64,000 nt of DNA, from assembly GCA_002103105.1 (NCBI GenBank), contig DAAY01000003.1, positions 248,001 through 312,000 of the forward strand, in the 5' to 3' direction. Position numbers and translations under genes: made by a program. Shown one piece after another: positions 26,335 to 34,924 of the stretch (position 1 is its first letter; the number at the start of each line of letters is the position of its first letter). Origin of the DNA: Candidatus Gastranaerophilales bacterium HUM_1. GTDB taxonomy: Bacteria > Cyanobacteriota > Vampirovibrionia > Gastranaerophilales > Gastranaerophilaceae. The notes beneath the pieces are model-generated. The model worked only from the letters and a program-made list of their open reading frames with translations, was not told the DNA's origin and did not search any database.

Positions 26335-28086
26335 ATGGGAAGTAATATATTAGACAGCTTGGGCTTAGGCGGTGGAGGAATTGACGTACATATTACTGTT
26401 TCACCTGCTTGCGGGTTAGAAATGACGGTAGTTGATGGTCATGGAGGAATCAAATCTTACGCTAGTGTTCCGTTAGAATACAATGAAGCACAAAGAGAAA
26501 TTGCTAATTATGATGAATTTAAGACTGGAATTGAAACATTGTTCCAAATGAGGAATATCAATCCTAAAAAGGCTAATGTGCATTTGAGCCTTCCAACTGT
26601 ATGGTTTGGGATGAAAGAAGGATTGCCTTTATTACTTGATGATAGTGCGATTACAAACATTGTTATCGGAGATTTGGAAAATACTTATATTTTCAAACGT
26701 AAAGACCCAATTCCTTTCTGGTTTGATGCTTTGGCTTCAACAAATTCAGATTCAAGAAGCGTATTCTATACAGCTATTCAAGCCGATGTTGTTGATACCG
26801 TTAAAGGTATATTTACCGAAATGGGTTCAAGCCTTGTTTCTGTTAGTTGCTCTTTGTTTGCTGATTTGAAAGCTTTGTATGCTACGGGTTATGCAACAGA
26901 ACAAATGAATGATGATGGAAATTCTTGGAGTTTGATGATTGTTAATAACAGTGGTTATCAAATGCTTGGAATGCAAGGTAAGAGAATTTTAGAATATTTT
27001 GAAGAACCTCTACCTTTAAAATCTTATGAAGGGGAAGAAATTTATTCTGAAATTGAAAATGCTGTTCAAATTGCATTGATGAGTACTCCTTCAACTTCAT
27101 TGGTGATTGTTTCAGAAACAGATTTGGTTTCTGCTGAAGTTTTGTCTAAGAAATTACAATTTGGCGGAACAGTTATTCCTGTTGAGGATAACCAATTTAG
27201 AAAAGAACCTTTGATGGAAATGAGTTTGAATATTATTCCAGAAGACCAAATCAAAGTTTCTTTACACTCAATTGGTGAATGTGCTCCAAGTGAAGCTTTT
27301 CCTATTTCGGTAGATTTCTTGGCTGCGGGTGGACAAAAAGCCGCAAAAGTTGAAGTTTTGGAGATTCCATTAGGAAATGGAAAAGTTCTTTCTTTAACTC
27401 CGCAGAAGGCAATTATTGCAGCCGCAATTCTTTTCGTTTTGATTTTGACCCCAATTGGGGCAGCTCATATGTTTGTTCAAAATATGAACAACAAAATGCT
27501 CGAAAAGAGTGCGGATTTAGATACTCAAATTACGGATTTGGATAATCAAATCAAACAGTATGAAGCTCAAAATGGCGAAGTTCAATTTGATCCATTGGCG
27601 GAAATTGAAAAAGTTCTTAAAAACAATCGTCTTAAGATTATTGCTTATGCTGCATTAGGTGAATCAATCCCTAAGAACTTGTATTTGACATACTTTATGA
27701 CTGGCGATGATGGAATGATTGATATCAAAGGTTGTGCAGATTCAGTTGAGGATGTTTATGTATTCTTCAAAAATTTGAAAGATTCAATGGTAGAATCAAA
27801 GTTGCGTTTAAGCAAACTTGATTTGAAATCTGGTTCTTTAGATAAAATTGTTACAAGTACAGCTTCTACAATTGATAATGCTCCATACGTATTTGAAATT
27901 ACAAATATGAATGATTCTCAATTGAAATCATTTATGGATAAATTAACTTCTGGACCTAAGAAAGATGGTCAAAATAATGATAATAATTCAAATGGCGGAA
28001 GTGACAATTCTCAAGATAATAACAATAGTAATAATAACCAACAAAATTCAAGTGGAGATTCTAACGCTACTCCATCAGATAACTAA
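26335..28086 (+). CDS. PilM-PilN fusion, type IV pilus alignment protein
   Basis: Residues about 1-335 resemble the actin-like PilM fold (GIDVHITVSPACGLEMTVVD, then paired alpha/beta repeats). A single membrane helix (about 360-382, AIIAAAILFVLILTPIGAA) and a coiled coil plus ferredoxin-like periplasmic domain (SIPKNLYLTYFMTGDDGMIDIKG) match PilN. The C-terminal 45 residues are almost pure Asn/Ser/Gly/Gln. PilM and PilN are normally separate genes whose proteins bind each other; fusion is the odd point here. The PilO-like gene follows after 22 bp. TATAAT at 26291-26296 may be the -10 element. Identification is by pattern, not by search. Confidence 0.75.
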   Translation: MGSNILDSLGLGGGGIDVHITVSPACGLEMTVVDGHGGIKSYASVPLEYNEAQREIANYDEFKTGIETLFQMRNINPKKANVHLSLPTVWFGMKEGLPLLLDDSAITNIVIGDLENTYIFKRKDPIPFWFDALASTNSDSRSVFYTAIQADVVDTVKGIFTEMGSSLVSVSCSLFADLKALYATGYATEQMNDDGNSWSLMIVNNSGYQMLGMQGKRILEYFEEPLPLKSYEGEEIYSEIENAVQIALMSTPSTSLVIVSETDLVSAEVLSKKLQFGGTVIPVEDNQFRKEPLMEMSLNIIPEDQIKVSLHSIGECAPSEAFPISVDFLAAGGQKAAKVEVLEIPLGNGKVLSLTPQKAIIAAAILFVLILTPIGAAHMFVQNMNNKMLEKSADLDTQITDLDNQIKQYEAQNGEVQFDPLAEIEKVLKNNRLKIIAYAALGESIPKNLYLTYFMTGDDGMIDIKGCADSVEDVYVFFKNLKDSMVESKLRLSKLDLKSGSLDKIVTSTASTIDNAPYVFEITNMNDSQLKSFMDKLTSGPKKDGQNNDNNSNGGSDNSQDNNNSNNNQQNSSGDSNATPSDN

Positions 28087-28108
28087 AATTCAAAAAGGAA
28101 TATAATAA

Positions 28109-28696
28109 ATGAATAGTGAAAAATTAAAACCATTTTTAATCCCTATATTATTATTAGTTGCAACATTGGGAGGAGCAATATATTTAGGTTCTCAAATCTC
28201 TACTAATGTTCAAAGCTATATGGCGGTTAAAGAAGAAGTTGCTCAAAAACAAGCTACTGTTGAAGAGAAAACTCAAAAATTGGAAGAATATAAAAAGAAA
28301 GAAGCTGAACAAAAGGCTAAGGAAGCTGAAAATAAGACAAGTGGAAAGCCTTTCTACAAGCCAATAGAATCTGGAATGGATACAGAAGCTGTTATTGCTG
28401 GTGAGTTTGCAGAAGTATTGCAACTTGTTAGAGCTAATCAAATTAAAGTTCGTTCTATTAAATATGATTATGACCCAGCAGATGACAATTTTGTTCAAGG
28501 TGCAAAGGATAAATATAATGTTGCTCGTTTGAATATGGAAATGATTGCAAACTATTCAAATTATGATAATTTCTTGAAAGAAATGTACAAGCATGATCAC
28601 TTCTTGGATATTCAGTCTGTTGAGATTGTACCTTACAAAAAGAACAAAAGAGTATTGTTGATTAACTTCAAGGTTAAATTGTACGCTCAAAAATAA
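28109..28696 (+). CDS. PilO-like type IV pilus inner-membrane protein
   Basis: A 195-residue protein with one N-terminal membrane helix (FLIPILLLVATLGGAIYLG), a Lys/Glu/Ala coiled coil (about 40-80) and a C-terminal alpha/beta domain (NVARLNMEMIANYSNYDNFLKEM, RVLLINFKVKLYAQ). This is the PilO layout, and its place after the PilMN gene supports that. AAAAGGAA precedes the ATG. The stop codon is adjacent to that of the convergent radical SAM gene, and the operon terminator lies inside that gene. Confidence 0.75.
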   Translation: MNSEKLKPFLIPILLLVATLGGAIYLGSQISTNVQSYMAVKEEVAQKQATVEEKTQKLEEYKKKEAEQKAKEAENKTSGKPFYKPIESGMDTEAVIAGEFAEVLQLVRANQIKVRSIKYDYDPADDNFVQGAKDKYNVARLNMEMIANYSNYDNFLKEMYKHDHFLDIQSVEIVPYKKNKRVLLINFKVKLYAQK

Positions 28697-29554
28697 TTAT
28701 TCAAATTTAGAAAAATCAATTCCAAACATTGGAGATTTTGATTTTGCACAAGTATTACAGAAGCTCGTTTCTAGCGAGCTTCTTTTTGTATAATCATTAA
28801 AAGAGCTTCCGCATCGTCCTCTATAATCATTTGCTAAAAATGGACAAGTATAAATTCCATTGGCTGTTAAAATTCTACCATTGACGCAATCAAAATTGTC
28901 GTAATTTGATTCTATTTCTCCTTCAAAAGTTTCAATTTTATTATGCCATGGTACAATTTGTAAATTGGATTTATCCATATCAAAGTTATGTTTCTTAAAA
29001 AGAGAATTAAACCCCTCCCACCATTCTTCTGGACTTAAGTTATAGTAATTGGTTACTGCGATTATTGGATTAAAGTTATATTTTAGCAAATGTTTTATTG
29101 CAAAAATAGCTTGGCGGAATGCTCCACGATATCTAATGTCATCATTTTTAATTTCGTCAAAATGGTCAATACTAATTTTAAAAATTAATTCTTTTGTTGA
29201 TTCTTCTTCAACTTTTTTCAAAAAGCGAGCTTTTTTCTCGTTGATATAAGAACCATTTGTGCAGATACAAACATTTGAACGTTTTAAACATAACCTCAAA
29301 ATTGCATTGAAGTCAGGATGAGTCATTGGCTCTGCTCCTGTGAGATAAATACATTCAATATTGTCATTAGTTGTATCATTTAGTGCTTGTTTAATTATGT
29401 CTATATTTATGTAGTCGTGAATTCTTTTGTACTGAGGAATTTCTATATAACAGTGTTTGCAGTGTTGATTACAGCTTTGTGCTGTCATTTCGATAAATAA
29501 ATTATTTAATTCTTTCATTTCGATAATTGTAGATTTAAAAATATTGCTTTTCAT
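28697..29554 (-). CDS. Radical SAM protein with C-terminal cysteine cluster
   Basis: A 285-residue radical SAM protein with CNQHCKHCYI (cluster cysteines), the GAEPMTHPD glycine-rich SAM motif and a C-terminal set of cysteines (DCVNGR, TCPFL, GRCGSS, FCNTCAKS) resembling a SPASM or Twitch auxiliary cluster. The substrate is unknown. The ATG at 29554 follows AAAGGGG; an in-frame ATG at 29593 has no such site. It diverges from the aldolase gene, 91 bp away. Its 3' coding end contains the terminator of the opposing pil operon (28759-28787). Confidence 0.85.
   Translation of the reverse strand: MKSNIFKSTIIEMKELNNLFIEMTAQSCNQHCKHCYIEIPQYKRIHDYINIDIIKQALNDTTNDNIECIYLTGAEPMTHPDFNAILRLCLKRSNVCICTNGSYINEKKARFLKKVEEESTKELIFKISIDHFDEIKNDDIRYRGAFRQAIFAIKHLLKYNFNPIIAVTNYYNLSPEEWWEGFNSLFKKHNFDMDKSNLQIVPWHNKIETFEGEIESNYDNFDCVNGRILTANGIYTCPFLANDYRGRCGSSFNDYTKRSSLETSFCNTCAKSKSPMFGIDFSKFE
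28759..28787 (+). terminator. Terminator of the pilMN-pilO operon, inside the opposing gene
   Basis: AGAAGCTCG (28759-28767) pairs perfectly with CGAGCTTCT (28775-28783), loop TTTCTAG, then TTTT. It lies 63 bp past the pilO stop, within the coding sequence of the convergent radical SAM gene. Confidence 0.8.
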
Positions 29555-29645
29555 AATAACCCCTTTTTGATTAACCTCATGTTCAGTCTTCAAAATTTAA
29601 AATAAATTACCTAACTTGGTAGGAATTTCATGATAGAATATTTGT

Positions 29646-30359
29646 ATGGTTAAGATTTTAGATTGTACGACCCGTGATGGCGGTCATGAAACAAAATGGA
29701 ACTTTGAAGATGTTTTTGTGAAAACATTGATGGAATTTTTGAATAAGTCAAATGTTTCTTATTATGAAATTGGTTATAGAAATCATGTTGATATTGAAGG
29801 TAAAGGCCCGTTTTATACGTGTTCTCCAGAGTTTTTGAAACCATTCTATGAAGTTAAGGGTGATTTGCAATTGGGAGTAATGACTGATTATAAGAGGTAC
29901 AATGCTAATGATTTCCCAAATAAAAGCAACGATTTTATAGATTTTGTAAGAATTGCTTGTCACCCTGATAAAATTGCTGAATCTTTAAAAGTCGCAGAAG
30001 ATTTGCACAAAAAAGGATACAAAATATTTATTCAGCTTATGGAAATTCAAAATGTTGGAGCTGATGGATATATTGAATTATTTCAATGGAAAAATAAAAA
30101 CATTTTAGAAAGTCTTTATTTTGCGGATAGTTATAGTGCTTTAAAGCCAGAAGATATTGAAAAATATTATAATAAATTAAAGACAATTGGTTATGAAAAA
30201 CTTAGTTTTCATTCTCATAATGAATTGGGTTTGGCTCTTGAAAATAGCTTGAGAGCTGCTGAATTGGGATGCTATACAATTGACACTACTTTTAACGGAA
30301 TTGGTCGAGGTGGAGGCAATTTAAAATTGCAGGAATTATTAGAAAATTTGCCTTGTTAG
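29646..30359 (+). CDS. HMGL-like (DRE-TIM metallolyase) aldolase, short form
   Basis: A 237-residue TIM-barrel protein of the HMG-CoA lyase-like family: ILDCTTRDGGHETKWNF (metal Asp and the RDGG motif), FADSYSALKPEDI, SFHSHNELGLALENSL (metal His pair) and FNGIGRGGGNLKLQELL. It lacks the long C-terminal region of isopropylmalate or homocitrate synthases, and resembles short aldolases such as those annotated as 4-hydroxy-2-oxovalerate aldolase in surface-sugar loci. The substrate cannot be told. No Shine-Dalgarno; extended -10 TGATAGAAT ends 6 nt before the ATG, so it may be leaderless. Confidence 0.8.
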   Translation: MVKILDCTTRDGGHETKWNFEDVFVKTLMEFLNKSNVSYYEIGYRNHVDIEGKGPFYTCSPEFLKPFYEVKGDLQLGVMTDYKRYNANDFPNKSNDFIDFVRIACHPDKIAESLKVAEDLHKKGYKIFIQLMEIQNVGADGYIELFQWKNKNILESLYFADSYSALKPEDIEKYYNKLKTIGYEKLSFHSHNELGLALENSLRAAELGCYTIDTTFNGIGRGGGNLKLQELLENLPC

Positions 30360-30745
30360 TATTCTAAAAAAGCTCTGTAACTTTCGGAATCTGCATTTCT
30401 CGCAATTGTTTTTGATAAATATAAGACTTGATTTCTCTCAGCGATTATTCTGATATTTGGAGAAGCTGATATAATTACGATTTTTGTGGAATTATATTCT
30501 TTGTATGTTTTGATTTGTTCTATTAACCATTCTCCTGCATATTTGGGTAAAAAATCTGATTCCATTTGCAAATCAGTAAAAATAACATCGTAAGGATTAT
30601 CGATAGACACTTCTAGTTTTGATAACGCTTCTCTTGCTGAAATTGCGGTATCAATTTCAATATTTGGGATATTAAGATGGCGAATATTTTGTTCGTGAAA
30701 TCTCACCCAACCAGGAACGTCATCAACTATCAATATTCTTTTCAT
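30356..30745 (-). CDS. Single-domain response regulator receiver
   Basis: A 129-residue CheY-like receiver with the acid pair Asp8/Asp9 (LIVDDVP), phospho-acceptor Asp58 (FTDLQME), Ser93 (IISAS) and Lys112 (LSKTIA). There is no output domain, so it likely acts by protein binding or in a phosphorelay. GAGGT precedes the start. No histidine kinase lies in the window. Its 3' end overlaps the aldolase stop by 4 bp on the opposite strand. Confidence 0.88.
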   Translation of the reverse strand: MKRILIVDDVPGWVRFHEQNIRHLNIPNIEIDTAISAREALSKLEVSIDNPYDVIFTDLQMESDFLPKYAGEWLIEQIKTYKEYNSTKIVIISASPNIRIIAERNQVLYLSKTIARNADSESYRAFLEY

Positions 30746-30867
30746 TTTTTACCTCCAGAAATAATAATATATTGAAAATTAAATTAATTCTACAAGTTAA
30801 TATGTAATCGGGTAATGTGAATTTTGATGGGGATATTTAATCTGTTCATAAAAAAGGAGGATTAAAT

Positions 30868-31350
30868 ATGGGAAAATTGAAAATTATACTACCGATAATT
30901 GGAATGATTTTAACCTTTTCGGATGTTTATGCTTACACAACAAAGGATGGGATGAATTTTTTTAATCAATACCAAAATTATGCAAATTCTTACGATGAAA
31001 AACTTTTGGACTTGTATTCTCCAGATGCAAATATTATTCGAGAGGTCGTAAAGCCTACTGGTGAAACGGTTTCTGTAAAAGTGCCAGCAAAAAGATTTTT
31101 CAAAGAATTGAAAATAGGGCAGAAAACTGCTAAGATTAGAAAGTACAAGAATAGATACAAAAATATAATTGTACAAGAAGTTCCAAATGGGGTAAAAATT
31201 AGTGCGGAACGACAGCCGATAAAAGAAACTTATTGGCTTAAGATGTATCAAATAGTCACTCCAACGAGCGACGGGCCAAAAATTACAGAAGAAATGATGC
31301 AAACAAAGGTACAAACATTTCTTAAAATGCAAGATAAAGGTGAAGAATAA
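30868..31350 (+). CDS. Exported protein of unknown function, coupled to aroC
   Basis: A 160-residue protein with a signal peptide (MGKLKIILPIIGMILTFSDVYA) and a mature part that begins TTKDGMNFFNQYQNYANSYDEKLLDLY, a helix-rich pattern reminiscent of NTF2/SnoaL-like folds, though I cannot confirm it. AAAGGAGG gives strong initiation. The stop overlaps the aroC start by one base (TAATG), so aroC is translationally coupled to a secreted protein, which has no obvious metabolic reason. Confidence 0.78.
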   Translation: MGKLKIILPIIGMILTFSDVYAYTTKDGMNFFNQYQNYANSYDEKLLDLYSPDANIIREVVKPTGETVSVKVPAKRFFKELKIGQKTAKIRKYKNRYKNIIVQEVPNGVKISAERQPIKETYWLKMYQIVTPTSDGPKITEEMMQTKVQTFLKMQDKGEE

Positions 31351-32405
31351 TGGAAAAATTTAGATTTTTAACAGCAGGAGAAAGTCATGGCAAATGCTTA
31401 ACCGCAATAATTGAAGGGCTTCCTGCTGGTTTAAATATCGATATTGATTTTATAAATAGTGAACTTAAACGTCGTCAGCAAGGTTATGGTCGAGGGGCTA
31501 GAATGCAGATTGAATCTGATACTGTGGAGATTATGTCTGGCGTAAGATTTGGTAAGACGTTAGGTTCTCCAATTACTCTTGTAGTTAAAAATAGAGATTT
31601 TGAAAGTTGGAAAAAAATTATGAGTGTTGCTCCAGAAGATGTAACAGATGAAAAAGCTTTTTCCACTTTTCGCCCTGGTCATGCAGATTATGCTGGTTGT
31701 GTAAAATATAATCAATCAGATTTACGTAATGTTTTGGAACGTTCAAGTGCGAGAAAAACAGCAATAGAGGTTGCTGTTGGTGCGGTTGCAAAGTTATTTT
31801 TAAAAGAATTTGGAATTGAATGTTCATCTGAAATTACTCAAATTGGAACGGCTTGTTGTTGTGATAAATTCAAAGAAGAAATTGACCTCACAAAAGAAAA
31901 TGGGGATTCTGTTGGCGGGAAATTTGTTGTTGTGTATAAAAATTTGCCAATAGGTTTAGGTTCTCATGTGCATTGGGATAGAGGTATTGATGGTAGATTA
32001 GCTCAGGCTGTTATGAGTATTCCTGCTGTAAAAGCTGTTGAAATAGGGGAAAATCCTTTAGGGTATTATGGAAGTACTTATCATGATGAGTTTACTTTAG
32101 AAAATGGTGAAATTGGTCGTACGTCAAATCATGCAGGAGGAATTGAGGGAGGAATGACTAATGGTCAAGATTTAGTGATTTCTGCTGTTATGAAACCTAT
32201 TCCAACAATGAAAAAACCATTGAAAAGTATTGACTCCAAAACTCTTCAACCAACAGAAGCACATTTTGAACGTTCGGATGTTTGTGCCGTCGAAGCTTGT
32301 TCTGTTGTTGCAGAATCCAGAGTTGCTTGGGTTTTAGTAAATGAAATTTTGCTGAAATTTGGCGGTGATAGTATTGAAGAAATAAGGCGTAATTATCATA
32401 AGTAA
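31350..32405 (+). CDS. aroC: Chorismate synthase
   Basis: FMN-dependent enzyme making chorismate from EPSP, the last shikimate step. FRFLTAGESHGKCLTAIIEG, RRQQGYGRGARM, FRPGHADYAG, RSSARKTAIEVAVGAVAK and DVCAVEACSVVAESRVAW are family signatures. 351 residues is normal. It starts at the stop of the preceding gene (TAATG). With the DAHP synthase at 55.9 kb and pabABC at 6.5-8.8 kb this gives a split aromatic/folate pathway. Confidence 0.96.
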   Translation: MEKFRFLTAGESHGKCLTAIIEGLPAGLNIDIDFINSELKRRQQGYGRGARMQIESDTVEIMSGVRFGKTLGSPITLVVKNRDFESWKKIMSVAPEDVTDEKAFSTFRPGHADYAGCVKYNQSDLRNVLERSSARKTAIEVAVGAVAKLFLKEFGIECSSEITQIGTACCCDKFKEEIDLTKENGDSVGGKFVVVYKNLPIGLGSHVHWDRGIDGRLAQAVMSIPAVKAVEIGENPLGYYGSTYHDEFTLENGEIGRTSNHAGGIEGGMTNGQDLVISAVMKPIPTMKKPLKSIDSKTLQPTEAHFERSDVCAVEACSVVAESRVAWVLVNEILLKFGGDSIEEIRRNYHK

Positions 32406-32465
32406 TTTAGCAAAATTATTTCTTTTGATATTTTTAATTTATAATTAAAGAAAAAAGGAGTAATT

Positions 32466-33716
32466 ATGCCAATAGATTTTAATCCACACATACAATTCAA
32501 TTCAAGTATCAATACACCACATAGAGTTATTCAGCAATCAGTTGCGTTTACTGGTCAATTAGAAAAAGATACTTTTACTAAAAGTGTAAAAGTGGACAGT
32601 TCTAATGTTGATAATAAGTATGAAGGATTAAAAATCGAAAAAAAATCATTTGGCACAATTAAAAAAACTGGAGAAGAAGCAACTTTATATACTATAACCA
32701 ATAAAAATGGTGCTAGTGTTGATTTATCTACCTTTGGTGCAACTATTACTGGGATAAAAATTCCAGATAAGGATGGTAAAATCAAAGATGTAACCCAAGG
32801 TTATGATAACGTTACTCCTTATGAAGAATCTCCTGTTGGTCATGCAGGTGGGACAATTGGACCTTATGCAAATAAAATTAGTGATGGAAAATTTTCTATT
32901 AATGGAGAAGAATATACCTTAGAATGCAATAAAGACAATGGGAAATCTCACTCTCACGGGGGAACTCAAGGTTTTGATACAAAAAATTGGAAAGCCAATG
33001 TTTTAAAAGATGGGATTGAATTTACATATTCTAAAAAAGATATGGAAAGTGGTTATCCTGGGAATGTTGATGCTAGTGTAACTTATAAATTTGATAATGA
33101 TAATAATTTGCATATAATATACAAGGCAAAATCTGATAAAGATACTGTTATCAATATGACAAATCATACTTATTTTAATCTTGATGGGGCAGAAAATACT
33201 CAAGAAAATTCTGTGTATGAGCATATTGTAACATTGCCAAATTCTTCAAAAATTACAAGGACTAATGAGATAGCAATTCCGACAGGAGAGCTTATCGATG
33301 TTGAGAATACTCCATTTGATTTCAAAACTCCACACAAAATTGCGGATGTGATAGATTTGGAACACGAACAGATGAGTATAGGTTCTGGGTTTGACCAAAA
33401 CTATTGTATTGATGATTATGATGGAAAAAGTTTGGTAGAAGTTGCTAATGTTAAATCTCCAAAAACTGGAATTAAATTGAAAGTTTCTACAAATCTTCCA
33501 GGTTTTCAATTTTATAGTGCGAACCACTTAGGAAAATCAGCTCAACCAGTTGGAAAATCTGGCAGTAGATATGAAAAGCGTTCCTCTTTTTGTGTTGAAC
33601 CACAGTTTTATCCCAATGCAATTAACATTAAAGAATTTGCAGAAAAAGGGTTGTTAAAACAAGGTGAAGAATATAATAGAGAGATAATATATTCTTTTTC
33701 TACTGATAAAGATTAG
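32466..33716 (+). CDS. galM: Aldose 1-epimerase (mutarotase) with N-terminal extension
   Basis: The mutarotase domain (from about residue 57) shows TLYTITNKNGASVDLSTFGATI, GGTIGPYANKI, GGTQGFDTKNW, MTNHTYFNLDG and GFQFYSANHL, with the catalytic His and a Glu in the C-terminal CVEPQFYPNA. It interconverts alpha and beta anomers of hexoses. The first 56 residues are extra and start with IDFNPHIQFNSS...VAFTG, a motif shared with unrelated proteins in this window. No signal peptide. AAAAGGAG precedes the ATG. Confidence 0.9.
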   Translation: MPIDFNPHIQFNSSINTPHRVIQQSVAFTGQLEKDTFTKSVKVDSSNVDNKYEGLKIEKKSFGTIKKTGEEATLYTITNKNGASVDLSTFGATITGIKIPDKDGKIKDVTQGYDNVTPYEESPVGHAGGTIGPYANKISDGKFSINGEEYTLECNKDNGKSHSHGGTQGFDTKNWKANVLKDGIEFTYSKKDMESGYPGNVDASVTYKFDNDNNLHIIYKAKSDKDTVINMTNHTYFNLDGAENTQENSVYEHIVTLPNSSKITRTNEIAIPTGELIDVENTPFDFKTPHKIADVIDLEHEQMSIGSGFDQNYCIDDYDGKSLVEVANVKSPKTGIKLKVSTNLPGFQFYSANHLGKSAQPVGKSGSRYEKRSSFCVEPQFYPNAINIKEFAEKGLLKQGEEYNREIIYSFSTDKD

Positions 33717-34273
33717 TTTTCAATGTTTTTAATAACTTTACAAGGATTTCCAACGGCTACAACATCCGCTGGAATATCTTTTGTTACAACAGAACCAGCA
33801 CCAATAACCGCTCTATCTCCAATCTTGACTCCAGGAAGGACAACAACATTTCCTCCAAGCCAAACACCTTCTCCAATTGTTATTGGTTCAGCCCATTCTT
33901 TGCCTTCAATCCTTTCTTTTGCATTTGTTGGATGAACGGCAGTATATAGTCCGCAATTAGGACCAATAAAAGTATTCTTTCCAATTTTAATTTTTGCACA
34001 ATCTAAAAATACACTGTTATGGTTTACATAAACAAATCCATCAAATTCAATATTATATCCGTAGTCGCAGAAAAAATTTGGTTCAATTACGCTATTTTCT
34101 CCTGCATTTCCAAGAATTTCTTGCAGAAGTTTTTGTTTTTCTTCTTTTTGGTTTGCGTGAAGAGAATTATATTTTAAGCAAAGCTCTTTTGCTCTAAACC
34201 TATCTTGTTCTAATTCTTCACAAAAAGGTTGATAAATTTCACCGTTAATCATTTTTTCTTTTTCGCTTTTCAT
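33713..34273 (-). CDS. Maltose/galactoside O-acetyltransferase family protein
   Basis: A 186-residue left-handed beta-helix acetyltransferase of the Maa/LacA/NodL type: N-terminal helical MINGEIYQPFCEELEQDR, hexapeptide repeats with NHNSVFLDCAKIKIGKNTFIG, catalytic His in TAVHPTNAKER and the GVWLGGNVVVLPGVKIGDRAVIGAGSVV end. It acetylates a sugar from acetyl-CoA; the substrate is unknown. The ATG at 34273 follows AAGGAAGAG; the ATG at 34291 has no ribosome site. Its 3' end overlaps galM by 4 bp (convergent). Confidence 0.9.
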   Translation of the reverse strand: MKSEKEKMINGEIYQPFCEELEQDRFRAKELCLKYNSLHANQKEEKQKLLQEILGNAGENSVIEPNFFCDYGYNIEFDGFVYVNHNSVFLDCAKIKIGKNTFIGPNCGLYTAVHPTNAKERIEGKEWAEPITIGEGVWLGGNVVVLPGVKIGDRAVIGAGSVVTKDIPADVVAVGNPCKVIKNIEN

Positions 34274-34372
34274 ACATTCTCTTCCTTTCATTGTAATGTT
34301 AGCATAAAGAATTAAATTATTTGATTTTTAAAAATTAATAGCATATAATTTATCTCAAAAAGGGGAAGAAAA

Positions 34373-34924
34373 ATGATTAAAAAGATTTTAGTAGGTTTAT
34401 TTTCATTATTCGTTTTTGTGATGACATTTGTAAATTTCGCAAATGCGGAAACAAAAACTTATCCACATTGGACAAAATCTCCAATTACTGTGTATATTCC
34501 AAAGGATGAAAAGGCTCAAACTATGCGTCATGCTTTTGAAAAATGGCAGAGTATGAGTTCAGGAAAATTAAAGTTCCAATTTGTTGCAAAAGGACCTGCT
34601 GATATAGACGTTGCTTTTGTAGAAAAAGTTGATGGTTCAGATGGTCCTTTGGGTTCTAACAAAATTACCATTAAAAAAGGCATGATTACTAAAGCTGAAA
34701 TTAGAATGGCTACAAAAGGGAATAAAAAGTATTCAAATGATTTAGTATATACAACAATGTTGCATGAAGTTGGTCATGTTTTAGGACTACAAGAATCTAC
34801 TAGAAAAGGTTCAAGTATTATGAATATGCCTGTTAACGAAAAACAAGATATCTTGAAAAAAGATATTAGTAATTTGTATCATGTTAATGGCTGGACATAT
34901 ATGAATAGAAGATTTAATGATTAG
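34373..34924 (+). CDS. Matrixin-like secreted metalloprotease, altered third ligand
   Basis: A 183-residue protein with a signal peptide ending NFANA and a small metzincin-like catalytic domain: AFEKWQSMSSGKLKFQF, then TTMLHEVGHVLGLQES with His131, Glu132 and His135, and a Met-turn-like SSIMNMP. Matrixins read HExxHxxGxxH; here the third ligand position is Glu141, unlike the two paralogues on the other strand, which have His. It may use Glu as ligand or be weakened. AAAAGGGGAAG precedes the ATG. It converges with the first minus-strand paralogue, overlapping by 4 bp. Confidence 0.85.
   Translation: MIKKILVGLFSLFVFVMTFVNFANAETKTYPHWTKSPITVYIPKDEKAQTMRHAFEKWQSMSSGKLKFQFVAKGPADIDVAFVEKVDGSDGPLGSNKITIKKGMITKAEIRMATKGNKKYSNDLVYTTMLHEVGHVLGLQESTRKGSSIMNMPVNEKQDILKKDISNLYHVNGWTYMNRRFND

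Noticed and set aside
27961..28083. Tandem nucleotide repeat or CRISPR-like array at the end of the PilM-PilN gene
   Set aside because: It is only Asn/Ser-codon low complexity in frame, without regular repeat units; no CRISPR array was seen anywhere in the window.
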